Source of the DNA: Levilactobacillus fujinensis
GTDB lineage: Bacteria; Bacillota; Bacilli; Lactobacillales; Lactobacillaceae
DNA length: 64,000 nt
Direction: 5' to 3'
NCBI RefSeq assembly: GCF_003946335.1
Contig: NZ_RHNX01000003.1
Coordinates: 62,001 to 126,000, forward strand
A model generated the notes under the pieces. The model was not told the DNA's origin. It ran no database searches and worked only from the letters and a program-made list of their open reading frames with translations. Positions 26,624 through 34,326 of this stretch are shown in pieces. The position numbers and the translations under genes are program-made. The first letter of the stretch is position 1. Each line of letters starts with the position of its first letter.

Positions 26624-27625
26624 TTATAAACTAATTGCGTAGACTGCGACCTGGTTAGCTTCACGGTTAGCAGACAACAGGTAGGTTTGACCATCCTTGT
26701 TGTAGACCGTGACGTTACTTGGTCCCATTTTTTCATCGATCAATTGGGCGTCTAACTTGTCGCTCGTGATCAATTCAAGGTTTTGCTTACCAGCACGCCA
26801 GCCGAAGATGAAGTAATCGCGATCGCCTAACTTACCACCCCAGATAGCGTGACCAAATGGCGTATCCGCTTCACTACGGGAAATCGTGTTGAAGTTATGG
26901 TCCGAAACCCGGAGATAAGGACCGTGGAACCCTTCGATGGTCAGGTATTCTTGTTCGCCGTCCTGGTTGATGTCGGCACTGAAGATGTCGGACGTTTCAA
27001 CGTCGGATAATTGCGTTAACTGCCAATCTTTTTCGGCGGTTGGTGGCACGAGCTCGAAGATTCCTTGCACACCGGTGATCAATGAATAGCCGTCCATGCG
27101 CTTGTAGCCGTGGTTCTTGGTCAAACGGAAATCAAGGGCGTGTAAGTCATCGACCGTTTCGTTAGCATCGTTGTAGTCGCCGACCCAGATCTTACCAGGA
27201 TCAGTCCAGTCATCAACGTCCTTCTTGGAGTTGGCAATGGAGCAACCCACGTACCAGTAGCCAGAACCGTCATACTTAGGGAGGATATCAAACCGGTGAA
27301 CGTAAGGGAAATCGCCCACGATGGTTTGGTCCCAGTCGGTCCCGTTAAAGGTTTCCTTAACGATCCGGCAGGCAGCAGAGTTAAAACCAGGGTAGAATCG
27401 TTGCGTGGCTAAAAAGTTCAACGTACCAGGAATTTGGACCATGGTCATAGTTCCCCCAACGTCGGGCCAAACGGTCGTCCGGGCAAAATTATCGTTCAAA
27501 TCATAGGCGTAGCAAGGCTTCTTTTCTTCGGAAGCCACAACGATATAGTCTTTATCGTCGTGTTGTAACCGCATGATTGCATAACAGTGATCTAAGTCAT
27601 CTTTAAAAATCTTATCGAATTTCAC
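26624..27625 (-). CDS. Unrecognised cytoplasmic beta-propeller-like protein in the sugar operon
   Basis: I do not recognise this 333-aa protein. It has no signal peptide. It is built of repeated short beta strands ending in aromatic/Gly turns (DYIVVASEEKK, YWYVGCSI, YSLITGVQGIFEL, YFIFGWRAGK, TYLLSANREANQVAVY), as expected for a propeller. One FG-GAP-like calcium loop, DINQDGEQE, lies at residues 218-226. His110, His172, His234 and His259 could form a central metal site. It is the first gene of the operon before the kinase, with GTG start and GGAGG 7 bases upstream. A role as lactonase, lyase, decarboxylase or isomerase is only a guess from context. Confidence 0.6.
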   Translation of the reverse strand: MKFDKIFKDDLDHCYAIMRLQHDDKDYIVVASEEKKPCYAYDLNDNFARTTVWPDVGGTMTMVQIPGTLNFLATQRFYPGFNSAACRIVKETFNGTDWDQTIVGDFPYVHRFDILPKYDGSGYWYVGCSIANSKKDVDDWTDPGKIWVGDYNDANETVDDLHALDFRLTKNHGYKRMDGYSLITGVQGIFELVPPTAEKDWQLTQLSDVETSDIFSADINQDGEQEYLTIEGFHGPYLRVSDHNFNTISRSEADTPFGHAIWGGKLGDRDYFIFGWRAGKQNLELITSDKLDAQLIDEKMGPSNVTVYNKDGQTYLLSANREANQVAVYAISL

Positions 27626-27658
27626 AGTTGTTCCTCCATTTTGTGTTTTCTCTTTGTA

Positions 27659-27715
27659 GTTAACCGGTTAACAATAGTCGAGTATTATCTTACGGTTTCT
27701 GATTTTAAATGTCAA
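27659..27715 (-). promoter_or_regulatory. Promoter and perfect LacI-type operator of the kinase/epimerase operon
   Basis: On the minus strand TTGACA (27715-27710), 17 bases and TAAGAT (27692-27687). The fully symmetric operator GTTAACCGGTTAAC (27659-27672) follows just after the expected start site, the same arrangement as at 20393. Confidence 0.8.
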
Positions 27716-28014
27716 TTACGGGTGGTGCGCGTTGACTGGCTGGTCAACTAAATTAGTGGCATACCAATAACGTCGCCGGTAACCCATTTCTACCATAGAA
27801 TCGGCTTCGCCCGGAAACGGATTGGCAGCCGAGCATCGCCAACTCTGTCATTTTCTAATTCGCTAATCTGAGTCGGCGGCAATCAGGGACAGAATCCCGT
27901 GTCGGTGTTCTTAAGCCGGCTGTTCTTGCCTAAAATACGGGTCGCCCTGAAGATCACTTCTCAGGCTTCGGGTCTCCCCCACCAAGTGCCATCCCTGACC
28001 GCCGAAGAAATGAC
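27716..28014. other. Intergenic stretch with a long imperfect palindrome
   Basis: GGCGGCAATCAGGGA near 27865 and TCCCTGACCGCC near 28002 are arms of an imperfect palindrome of about 140 bp. No gene is seen. Confidence 0.4.
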
Positions 28015-28052
28015 AAAAGGGATTGGCGAAGCTTAGCTCCCCCAATCCCTTT
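28015..28052 (-). terminator. Terminator of the 2-hydroxyacid dehydrogenase gene
   Basis: AAAGGGATTGG pairs with CCAATCCCTTT around a 15-base loop, and TTTTG follows on the minus strand. Confidence 0.75.
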
Positions 28053-28061
28053 GCACGAAGA

Positions 28062-29018
28062 CTAAGCGTTTACGTGGTTAAGTGCTTTACCATCGTTAAT
28101 AAATGAAATTAAGTTCTTGGAAGCTTCTTGCGCAATGGCAATCCGTGCTTCTAAAGTCCCAGTCCCAGCATGTGGGGACATGATGACGTTGTCTAAGGCC
28201 CGTAGGTCGGCAGAAACGTTGGGTTCGTTTTCGAAAACGTCTAAACCAGCACCGGCAATTTCGCCGTTCTTTAAGGCATCAACTAAGTCAGCTTCCTTAA
28301 CCAAGACACCACGAGCAGCGTTGATCAAGTAAGCGGTGTTCTTCATCTTGCCGAAGACATCAGCGTTGAAGATACCAACCGTAGATGGTAAGGCTGGGGC
28401 GTGTAGCGTGATAACGTCGGCCGTCTTAACTAACGTGTCGAAGTCAACGTACTTCACATCCAGCTTCTTTTCCAAGTCGCTATCGAGTTGACGAACGTCG
28501 TTGTAGATAACGTTCATGCCCAAAGCTTGGCAGAACCGACCAACTTCGGAACCGATACGACCCATGCCGTAGATTCCTAAGGTCTTTCCTTGCAGGCTCA
28601 TACCCATGTACTTCTTTTCGGAAACGTCCATCCAGTTACCTTCACGAACAACCTTGTCGTAGAAGAATAAGCGACGAACCGTTGCCAAGAGTAAAGCAAA
28701 GGTCATTTCAGCAGTTGGTACACGGACGCCCATTGGGCAGTTAGAAACGACGATGCCCTTTTCTTTAGCATAGGCGATGTCCACGTGGTCAAACCCAACA
28801 CCGTTAGTCGTAATGATCTTCAGGTTCTTACCGGCATCGATCAATTCGCGGTCGGCCTTCGTTCCCATTAACAGCAAGCCATCAAAGTTGGCTAAGTTGT
28901 TTAAGATCCATTCGCGGGATTCCTTTTCGGGGTCGTAAGTGACGTCAAAGGCTGCGCGTAAATCAGTCAAACCTTCTTCGGGGATGATTCCGGTAACTAA
29001 AACTTTTGCTTTACTCAT
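28062..29018 (-). CDS. D-isomer-specific 2-hydroxyacid dehydrogenase
   Basis: A 318-aa NAD(P)-dependent enzyme of the GhrA/GhrB/PGDH superfamily, which reduces 2-keto acids to 2-hydroxy acids. The Rossmann motif GMGRIGSEVG lies near residues 152-161. The catalytic Arg (AARGVLV), Glu (ENEP) and His (SPHAG) are all present. It is a single gene with an imperfect copy of the LacI-type operator over its -10, next to the lacI gene. In this regulon it could reduce a 2-keto sugar acid, for example 2,3-diketo-L-gulonate, a job done by YiaK in E. coli; that is inference. Confidence 0.87.
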   Translation of the reverse strand: MSKAKVLVTGIIPEEGLTDLRAAFDVTYDPEKESREWILNNLANFDGLLLMGTKADRELIDAGKNLKIITTNGVGFDHVDIAYAKEKGIVVSNCPMGVRVPTAEMTFALLLATVRRLFFYDKVVREGNWMDVSEKKYMGMSLQGKTLGIYGMGRIGSEVGRFCQALGMNVIYNDVRQLDSDLEKKLDVKYVDFDTLVKTADVITLHAPALPSTVGIFNADVFGKMKNTAYLINAARGVLVKEADLVDALKNGEIAGAGLDVFENEPNVSADLRALDNVIMSPHAGTGTLEARIAIAQEASKNLISFINDGKALNHVNA

Positions 29019-29087
29019 GGTGTATTCTCCTTAGAAATATTTTTTTAAATTCAATGCGGATAACGCACATTTAAGATGGCCACGCTA

Positions 29088-29116
29088 GTAATACGGTTAA
29101 CAAAACAAATTGTCAT
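29088..29116 (-). promoter_or_regulatory. Promoter with imperfect LacI-type operator of the dehydrogenase gene
   Basis: On the minus strand ATGACA (29116-29111), 17 bases and TATTAC (29093-29088). GTAATACGGTTAAC (29088-29101) matches the operator consensus GTTAANCGNTTAAC at all but two positions and covers the -10. Confidence 0.6.
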
Positions 29117-29140
29117 GCCTTAATCTCTTTTATAAAGAAT

Positions 29141-29262
29141 TTGACCTACCGCCAGCCCACTAACTATAGCATTGCTGGAAGCAAGCGGTTTCAACCTTTT
29201 GTAAAAAAATATGGCTACCGTGATGAATTAGTGGTAATCTTAGACGTGGTTAAGCGCTTAAC
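29141..29262 (+). promoter_or_regulatory. Possible promoter of lacI with a perfect downstream operator
   Basis: TTGACC (29141-29146), 18 bases and TATAGC (29165-29170) could be a promoter towards the LacI gene. The fully symmetric GTTAAGCGCTTAAC lies at 29249-29262. This would give autoregulation through a leader of about 490 bases; the promoter itself is uncertain. Confidence 0.5.
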
Positions 29263-29667
29263 TACCTTACAAGTGAATTCTATAGCTATCTCGCAGTTTT
29301 GTCAATCACTTCTCGTACCTGAATGTGAATCTTTTACCATTTCACAACATAAGTACCATCGAAAGCGATTGCTATTCCCGTCACATCACGATATTCACAG
29401 TCCACTACATAACTTAAATTCACAAGATAAGTATCTGGCGAGGTGCATCGCGATGGTATTTAAAGTTGGTATAGTGGTAGACTTACTTAATAATCGAACT
29501 CAAAAAAATAGTGTAAAATCGTATTCTGACAGCGTTTCCAGGTACGTAAGCATGCTAAAATAATCATATGTTAACTAATCTTAGTCCTGGTTAATCGTTA
29601 CTAGGCGACCAACGCAGGCTAGCTTATATCCTGATGTAATAATAACGAAACTTAGTGGAGGCTCATT
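29263..29667 (+). other. Long leader/intergenic region before lacI
   Basis: A TTG-initiated frame of 140 codons runs through 29141-29563 without a ribosome site or family resemblance and crosses the operator, so I do not call a gene. The half-operator GTTAATCG lies at 29592. Confidence 0.4.
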
Positions 29668-30678
29668 TTGGAAAAATTCACCATTAAAGACATTGCGAAG
29701 CTTGGAGAGGTCTCCACAGCAACTGTCTCAAACTTTTTGAACGGCAACTACGCAAAGATGTCCGCCACAACTCGTGAAAGACTGGCGAATATCATCAGTA
29801 AAACGGATTATCATCCCAGTACGACCGCCCGTAATCTGGCTAAAAATGAAAATAAAACGATTGGTATTTCGGTCGCTGACATTACAAACCCATTCACCTC
29901 ACCAGTTATCTCCGGACTATCCGAACGCTGCGAAAAGTACGGCTACAAGATGGTCTTTACCAACTCGAATAATGACGAGCGCCGGGAGGTTGAAAACATC
30001 AACCGCCTGCGCGAGGAAGAAGTCGCCGGCCTGATCATTGACCCGGTCAATCCCGACAGTAGTATTTACAACCAATTGTCCAATGCTTACACGGTCATCG
30101 TTGACCGGCAAGCACGCCGCAACGTGGTTGATACTATCGTGACCGACAACATGAATTCCGTCGACACCATGGTCAAGAAGATGGTCGCCAAGGGGTACGA
30201 TGACCTCTACTTCGTGAGTTGGCCACTCGACGGCGTGAGCACCCGGCTGAACCGCTACGCCGGATTTAAGCTCGCCACGAATTATTTGAACGACGACCAC
30301 CTGATCACGGTGCCTTATAATACGTCGCTCAACAAGAGTAGTGACTTCGACCAGACCTTAGAGAACATTCTAGCCAACAAGGGTGACAAAAAAATCGGCT
30401 TCTTCACCATGAACTCCCGGACGCTACTGCAACTGCTAAAGTCGGCCCAACGGCTAAACTACAACTATGCTGAGGACTTTGGCGTGGCGACCTACGAAGA
30501 GTTCGAATGGATGCAGTTGATGAATCCTGGCATCAGTTGTGTGCGGCAAGACTCCTTTGCCATCGGCTGTGCTGCCATGGATCTCTTAAAGGAAAAACTG
30601 GAGACCCAGTATGATAACGAACCCGAACCTCAGGTCAAATTGATTCCGACCGATTTGATTGTGCGGGACAGCTTCTAA
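29668..30678 (+). CDS. LacI-family transcriptional regulator of the local sugar regulon
   Basis: A 336-aa LacI/GalR protein. The N-terminal HTH has TIKDIAKLGEVSTATVSNFL (residues 4-23) and the hinge-helix region HPSTTARNLAKN, followed by a periplasmic-binding-like effector domain (IGISVADITNPF to LIVRDSF). TTG start, with GTGGAGG 7 bases upstream. Similar LacI-type regulators (KdgR in Bacillus) control sugar-acid catabolism. The palindromes GTTAANCGNTTAAC around it are the best candidate binding sites. Confidence 0.88.
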   Translation: MEKFTIKDIAKLGEVSTATVSNFLNGNYAKMSATTRERLANIISKTDYHPSTTARNLAKNENKTIGISVADITNPFTSPVISGLSERCEKYGYKMVFTNSNNDERREVENINRLREEEVAGLIIDPVNPDSSIYNQLSNAYTVIVDRQARRNVVDTIVTDNMNSVDTMVKKMVAKGYDDLYFVSWPLDGVSTRLNRYAGFKLATNYLNDDHLITVPYNTSLNKSSDFDQTLENILANKGDKKIGFFTMNSRTLLQLLKSAQRLNYNYAEDFGVATYEEFEWMQLMNPGISCVRQDSFAIGCAAMDLLKEKLETQYDNEPEPQVKLIPTDLIVRDSF

Positions 30679-30694
30679 CTTTGAATAGGTCTTA

Positions 30695-30726
30695 GGTGCC
30701 GCAGGCTTACTGTTGGCACCTTTTTT
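30695..30726 (+). terminator. Terminator of lacI
   Basis: GGTGCC (30695-30700) pairs with GGCACC (30715-30720), followed by six T residues. Confidence 0.8.
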
Positions 30727-30736
30727 CGTACTTAAA

Positions 30737-30835
30737 CTAAGGTTGAAAGTTCTAAAACACCAGTATGACTGTTGTCACAGCAATACTGCGGCTAAAATTA
30801 GACACGTTGTCCAGTCGTCTTACCGGCCGCAACGC
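30737..30835 (+). repeat. Truncated copy of repeat R2
   Basis: AAGGTTGAAAGTTCTAAAAC, GTATGACTGTTGTCACAGCA and GGCTAAAATTAGACACGTTG match the 5' half of R2 at 6059. It ends abruptly at ACCGGCCG, before the inverted repeat. Confidence 0.65.
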
Positions 30836-30894
30836 GTCAAAAAAGCAGCAGGTTAGCCATCTCGGCTACTCCGCTGCTTAGGATTTAAACGTCT

Positions 30895-31404
30895 TTATTT
30901 CCCCTGTAATTTGTCCAATTGTGGTGCAATCAACCGTGACCACACGCTCTTGAGTACCACATAGCCGATGATAACGCCGACTAAGGCGCTCATGAAGAAA
31001 CTTGGCAGGAATAACCAGACTGCGCCGGTCGTTCCCATCAGCCAGGCGGCCACTGGGTACGCCACAAAGGCGCCAATGATTCCCGAACCGATTAGTTCAC
31101 CACAGACCGCTGCCAACAATTTTCCGGTCAGTCGGAACAACCAACCACTCAGAAAGGCGCCAATCATGCTGCCGGGAAAGGCTAAGACCGTCCCGGTTCC
31201 CATGATATTTCGAATCAGTGAGGTCAAAAAGGCTTGGGCCAACGCCCACCAGGGGCCCACTAAGGCTCCTGAAATTAGATTGATCATGTGTTGCACGGGC
31301 GCCACCTTGGCCACCCCGATATTAAATGAAAACAAACTCCCCCCAATAACTGCCAACGCCACCAACATGGCCGTCAACGTCATTGGATAAATCTTCTTGG
31401 ACAT
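30895..31404 (-). CDS. thiW: ThiW, S-component of an ECF transporter for thiamin precursor
   Basis: A 169-aa, about five-helix membrane protein of the ThiW family, the substrate-binding S-component proposed to import the thiazole moiety of thiamin together with the shared EcfAAT module. Conserved parts are FNIGVAKVAPVQHM near residue 30, FPGSMIGAFLSGWLFR (about 76-91) and GELIGSGIIGAFVAYP. GGGGAG lies 8 bases before ATG 31404; the longer TTG start overlaps it. It is controlled by a TPP riboswitch with a terminator just upstream. No thi biosynthesis genes are adjacent. Confidence 0.9.
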   Translation of the reverse strand: MSKKIYPMTLTAMLVALAVIGGSLFSFNIGVAKVAPVQHMINLISGALVGPWWALAQAFLTSLIRNIMGTGTVLAFPGSMIGAFLSGWLFRLTGKLLAAVCGELIGSGIIGAFVAYPVAAWLMGTTGAVWLFLPSFFMSALVGVIIGYVVLKSVWSRLIAPQLDKLQGK

Positions 31405-31430
31405 AACTTTCGCTCCCCGCTTCAATTTCT

Positions 31431-31464
31431 AAAAAAGACGTCCTCTACGTAGAGTAGAGACGTC
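31431..31464 (-). terminator. Riboswitch-controlled terminator before thiW
   Basis: On the minus strand GACGTC and its partner GACGTC, plus an inner TCTAC/GTAGA stem, form a hairpin followed by TTTTTT. This is placed for ligand-dependent attenuation. Confidence 0.82.
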
Positions 31465-31483
31465 GCCAATTTCAGCGGAACGG

Positions 31484-31563
31484 CCACTTCCCTACGCGAG
31501 TACTAACTCACAGGTTCCAAGGGATTGGACGCATCCATCTCAGCCATAGGGCACCCCTAGTGT
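31484..31563 (-). promoter_or_regulatory. TPP (THI-box) riboswitch aptamer
   Basis: On the minus strand the conserved pieces appear in order: ACTAGGGGTGC, GGCTGAGATGG, CCCTTGGAACCTG, GAGTTAGTACTCGCG and TAGGGAAGTGG. High thiamin pyrophosphate should favour the terminator and shut off thiW. Confidence 0.92.
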
Positions 31564-31763
31564 CTTTCTTAGTTATCGCCACTATACCGGGTTAACGTGG
31601 GGAAAGCAACACATGACGATCTGTACTAATACATGGTCAAAACGATTGGCTCGCTGGATATCGTAACGCCGTTTAGTCGTTTCGCAGAACCGATTACCCG
31701 ATGAAATGAAAGTCCGCCTGATTCCTAGCATTTCTCATGGGTATCCTGTATAGTGTGGGTATC

Positions 31764-31840
31764 AGGTAAATTGGTGATTCTCTACCGTAAGTGAGAGCTT
31801 AAAATTAGAGGGAGCTGCCTGTCGGCTCCTTTTTTTTACC
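31764..31840 (+). ncRNA. Remnant ToxI-like antitoxin RNA with terminator
   Basis: GGTGATTCTCTACCGTAAGT, continuing to 31808, closely resembles the 36-base ToxI repeat of the Pectobacterium type III system as I recall it (GGTGATTTGCTACCTTTAAG...). Only one full unit and a preceding tail (AGGTAAATT) remain; ToxI loci usually have several. The terminator (GGAGC/GCTCC with eight T residues, 31811-31838) then the toxN remnant follow, which is the standard type III order. A TATAGT -10 lies at 31749. Confidence 0.65.
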
Positions 31841-31864
31841 AAAATTCATCCCTATGGAGGTCTT

Positions 31865-32345
31865 ATGAGACTAGTTTACGTTGATAATCACTATATCTCT
31901 TACTTACAACAATTTGACCATCGTGTTTTGCAGAATAAAAATCGCCGTCCGTATATTGGACCCGTCTTAACGGTAAATAATCATTCTTATTTTGCCCCAT
32001 TTGAAACAGCTAAACCTGGTAAAAAAAGTAAATAATCGGCTCACATTCACCATACGCAAGTCTCCCTTGTCAAATAGTCCTATTCTTAGCTTTCTATTGA
32101 TTAATGATATGATTCCTATCTCAACTAGAAATTATATTCCGATCGATATGGACCATTTAAAAAATTCGTCTCCCCAAAAATTTGATTTACTAATTAAAGA
32201 ACAAAACTTCGCCAGATCCAACCACCAGCGTATCTTGCAAAAAGCTCTAAGTGTGTACCATAAACGCTTATCCGCCAAGATTCCCTTCTTCAACCAAATG
32301 TGCTTGGATTTTAGACTCCTCGAACACAAATATCTGGATTTCTAG
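31865..32345 (+). pseudogene. toxN: Type III toxin ToxN/AbiQ-family endoribonuclease, frameshifted
   Basis: The first frame (ATG 31865, TGGAGG just upstream) encodes MRLVYVDNHYISYLQQFD through YIGPVL and SYFAPF, the ToxN N-terminal core, and stops at 32033. The reading continues one base off in a frame ending at 32345 with NDMIPIS and LEHKYLDF, the ToxN C-terminal blocks. The break is at a run of seven A at 32021-32027; six A would restore a protein of about 160 aa. ToxN normally cuts mRNA and is neutralised by ToxI. It is inactive unless frameshifting occurs. Confidence 0.75.
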
Positions 32346-32514
32346 CCTTAAAAATAACGCATCTAATAAAGAAACGTATCCATACACTTAGCGTTTAAGA
32401 CTAAGCATATGCATACGCTTCTTTTATACGCAATTTCAAACTTTATTACAACGTTTTACCTAAAGCCCTTGCGCGGTTTACCGAAATCATTTAAACTATG
32501 GAATACGATAGTTA

Positions 32515-32528
32515 TGTAAACGCTTAAT
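32515..32528. promoter_or_regulatory. Candidate cre box before the DUF1097 gene
   Basis: TGTAAACGCTTAAT fits the cre consensus at 12 of 14 positions and lies 14 bases before the start codon, close to the ribosome site. Confidence 0.45.
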
Positions 32529-32542
32529 AAAGGGGCCGTATC

Positions 32543-33088
32543 ATGAAAATTAGTAAAAAAGTCTGGTTCGATGCAATTGGGGTGGGATTGTTCACCCTGG
32601 TCTATAGTTTGATTATGAGTGGTTTCTCCCTCTGGATGGGGTCTGCTGCCTTCGTAGCCGTCTCCTACTTCTTCGGTGCCGGCTTCCCCAAGGATAAGCT
32701 CTGGAACATCCTGGTCAGTTTTGCTCTCGGCATTGCCTGGGGACTGATTGCCTTTCGCCTTCTGCAAATTCCTGCTCTCAGTGGACTCTGGGCCAGCTCA
32801 ATTATGTTTGGCTTCCTGACCTTCGTGGTGTTATTCCTCCAAGGGACCATTATGAAATTCACCATCGTCCCGGCCTGGCTGATTGCCTGGGGAACGACCA
32901 TGCTGATTATCACCAACATTTCCATTCACAGCTGGTCCCTCTTCGTTTTTCAGCTCTACGCCTCCATGCTGCTCGGAATTTTCGTGATTGGCTACGCATC
33001 AGATCTGTTCAATCAAATCATGTTCCACTTCTTCCCAGAAAAGAAGCCAGCAGAAAAGATTACTGCTGAGCCTGCTAAAAATGAATAA
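32543..33088 (+). CDS. DUF1097-type integral membrane protein
   Basis: A 181-aa protein with about five or six hydrophobic helices and a charged C-terminal tail (EKKPAEKITAEPAKNE). The ALGIAWGLIAFRL and SIHSWSLFVFQL segments and the length fit the DUF1097 family of inner-membrane proteins of unknown function. It sits alone between the toxN remnant and the restriction gene, so it may simply be an old chromosomal gene in a patch that gained defence genes. Confidence 0.65.
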   Translation: MKISKKVWFDAIGVGLFTLVYSLIMSGFSLWMGSAAFVAVSYFFGAGFPKDKLWNILVSFALGIAWGLIAFRLLQIPALSGLWASSIMFGFLTFVVLFLQGTIMKFTIVPAWLIAWGTTMLIITNISIHSWSLFVFQLYASMLLGIFVIGYASDLFNQIMFHFFPEKKPAEKITAEPAKNE

Positions 33089-33114
33089 AAATTCACAATA
33101 AATGAATACAAATT

Positions 33115-33168
33115 AAAAAGAGAATGAACCGTGCCACGTTATGTGGCGCTACGGTTCATTCTCTTTTT
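33115..33168. terminator. Bidirectional terminator
   Basis: AAAAAGAGAATGAACCGT pairs with ACGGTTCATTCTCTTTTT, with an inner GCCAC/GTGGC stem. It serves both converging genes. Confidence 0.9.
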
Positions 33169-33169
33169 A

Positions 33170-34090
33170 TTAATCCTCTTCGTAGTAATAGTCATCCAAG
33201 TGATAGGTTTGGACTGGCTCAATATGCAACCGAAACTGCTCGACTAAATCTGTAATCCGGCGACCATCGATCAAGGTCACCGATCGATTACCTTTGACGG
33301 CTTTTTCCTTAGCTTTCGGTGTGAAATAGGTCGTCGTGATAAAAATGCCATACTCGGCACTAAAACCATCCATCGCACCCTTGAACTTATCGATTTCCGG
33401 TTCAGATACCGCGCTATCCGTATAACGTTTAGCCTGAATTGCGACACGTGAGGTTCTGAAATCATCTGATTCAAAGTAACCAAAACCATCGATACCATGG
33501 TCGCCGGACATCACTTTTCCCATCTTAGAATCAATGCTGACTCCCATCTTAGAGATCAATAACCGGGCAAAGCTTTCAAATTTCTTCGGAGAAAATTGCT
33601 TCAACTGTGCCAATAACAGCGTTCGCCATTCATCCTCACTATCATCGTCATCAACGATGCCATCTTCTGCCGTCACCAGCGCCTGCTTGTCAGCCGTTTT
33701 TACCTGCTCAGTCGCCGTTTGCTTGGCCTTATTCACCTTGGAGTGGTCGTGCCAGTACTGCGCAATAAGGGTCTGCTCCGCTTTACTTGGAACGTGAGTA
33801 TAGTTTGCAGTTCGCCCTTTTTCAGTTAAAACAATATCTGCACCGCGCTTAAACTGTTCAATATAGCCCAACATCGCCAGCTCACGAATACCAAAGTTAA
33901 AATCAAAATTAAAAGGAACGTATTCATTTCCTGAGCGTGACGTCACCGGATCATACACATCTTCATAACTAATCCCACTGGTTTCGTCCTCAGCAATAAT
34001 CGACTTGATCTTATCCCGTGATGCAATTCCACCAACACCATTTAACGCGTCAAGAATCGCAACATAAACCCGTTGTCTCTGATAGCTCAT
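33170..34090 (-). CDS. Mrr-like (type IV) restriction endonuclease
   Basis: A 306-aa protein with an N-terminal winged-helix domain (about residues 1-100, Mrr_N-like), an acidic/charged linker (DDDDSEDEW near 148), and a PD-(D/E)XK catalytic domain. The active-site pieces are GDHGIDGFGYF (Asp) and VAIQAKRY (Q-x-K, about residues 218-225), preceded by the ESFARLLISKMG helix. Such enzymes cut modified foreign DNA. No methylase is nearby, as expected for type IV. It lies with ToxN, RelA-like and Fic genes in a defence-like patch. Confidence 0.85.
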   Translation of the reverse strand: MSYQRQRVYVAILDALNGVGGIASRDKIKSIIAEDETSGISYEDVYDPVTSRSGNEYVPFNFDFNFGIRELAMLGYIEQFKRGADIVLTEKGRTANYTHVPSKAEQTLIAQYWHDHSKVNKAKQTATEQVKTADKQALVTAEDGIVDDDDSEDEWRTLLLAQLKQFSPKKFESFARLLISKMGVSIDSKMGKVMSGDHGIDGFGYFESDDFRTSRVAIQAKRYTDSAVSEPEIDKFKGAMDGFSAEYGIFITTTYFTPKAKEKAVKGNRSVTLIDGRRITDLVEQFRLHIEPVQTYHLDDYYYEED

Positions 34091-34326
34091 TCTTTCATCC
34101 CCACCCCAATATAGTTGACTGGCTTCAGTATATCATTTCAGACGAAGATAACGTCAAAGCTAACCCATACTCCAGTGAACCCGGTCATCTAAATCGACTT
34201 ACTTGCCCTTTACTTAATCGTTCACTTTAGGGACAAGCCGATTTGTCTTGGGCACTGTGACCCGTCGTGTTATGCTGAGCTAACAGAACTGAATCCTTTT
34301 TAGATGGAAGCGTGGATAATGTTGTG

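Noticed and set aside
29141-29563. A 140-codon plus-strand frame before lacI
   Set aside because: TTG start with no ribosome site, no family resemblance, and it runs through the operator at 29249. More likely leader sequence.
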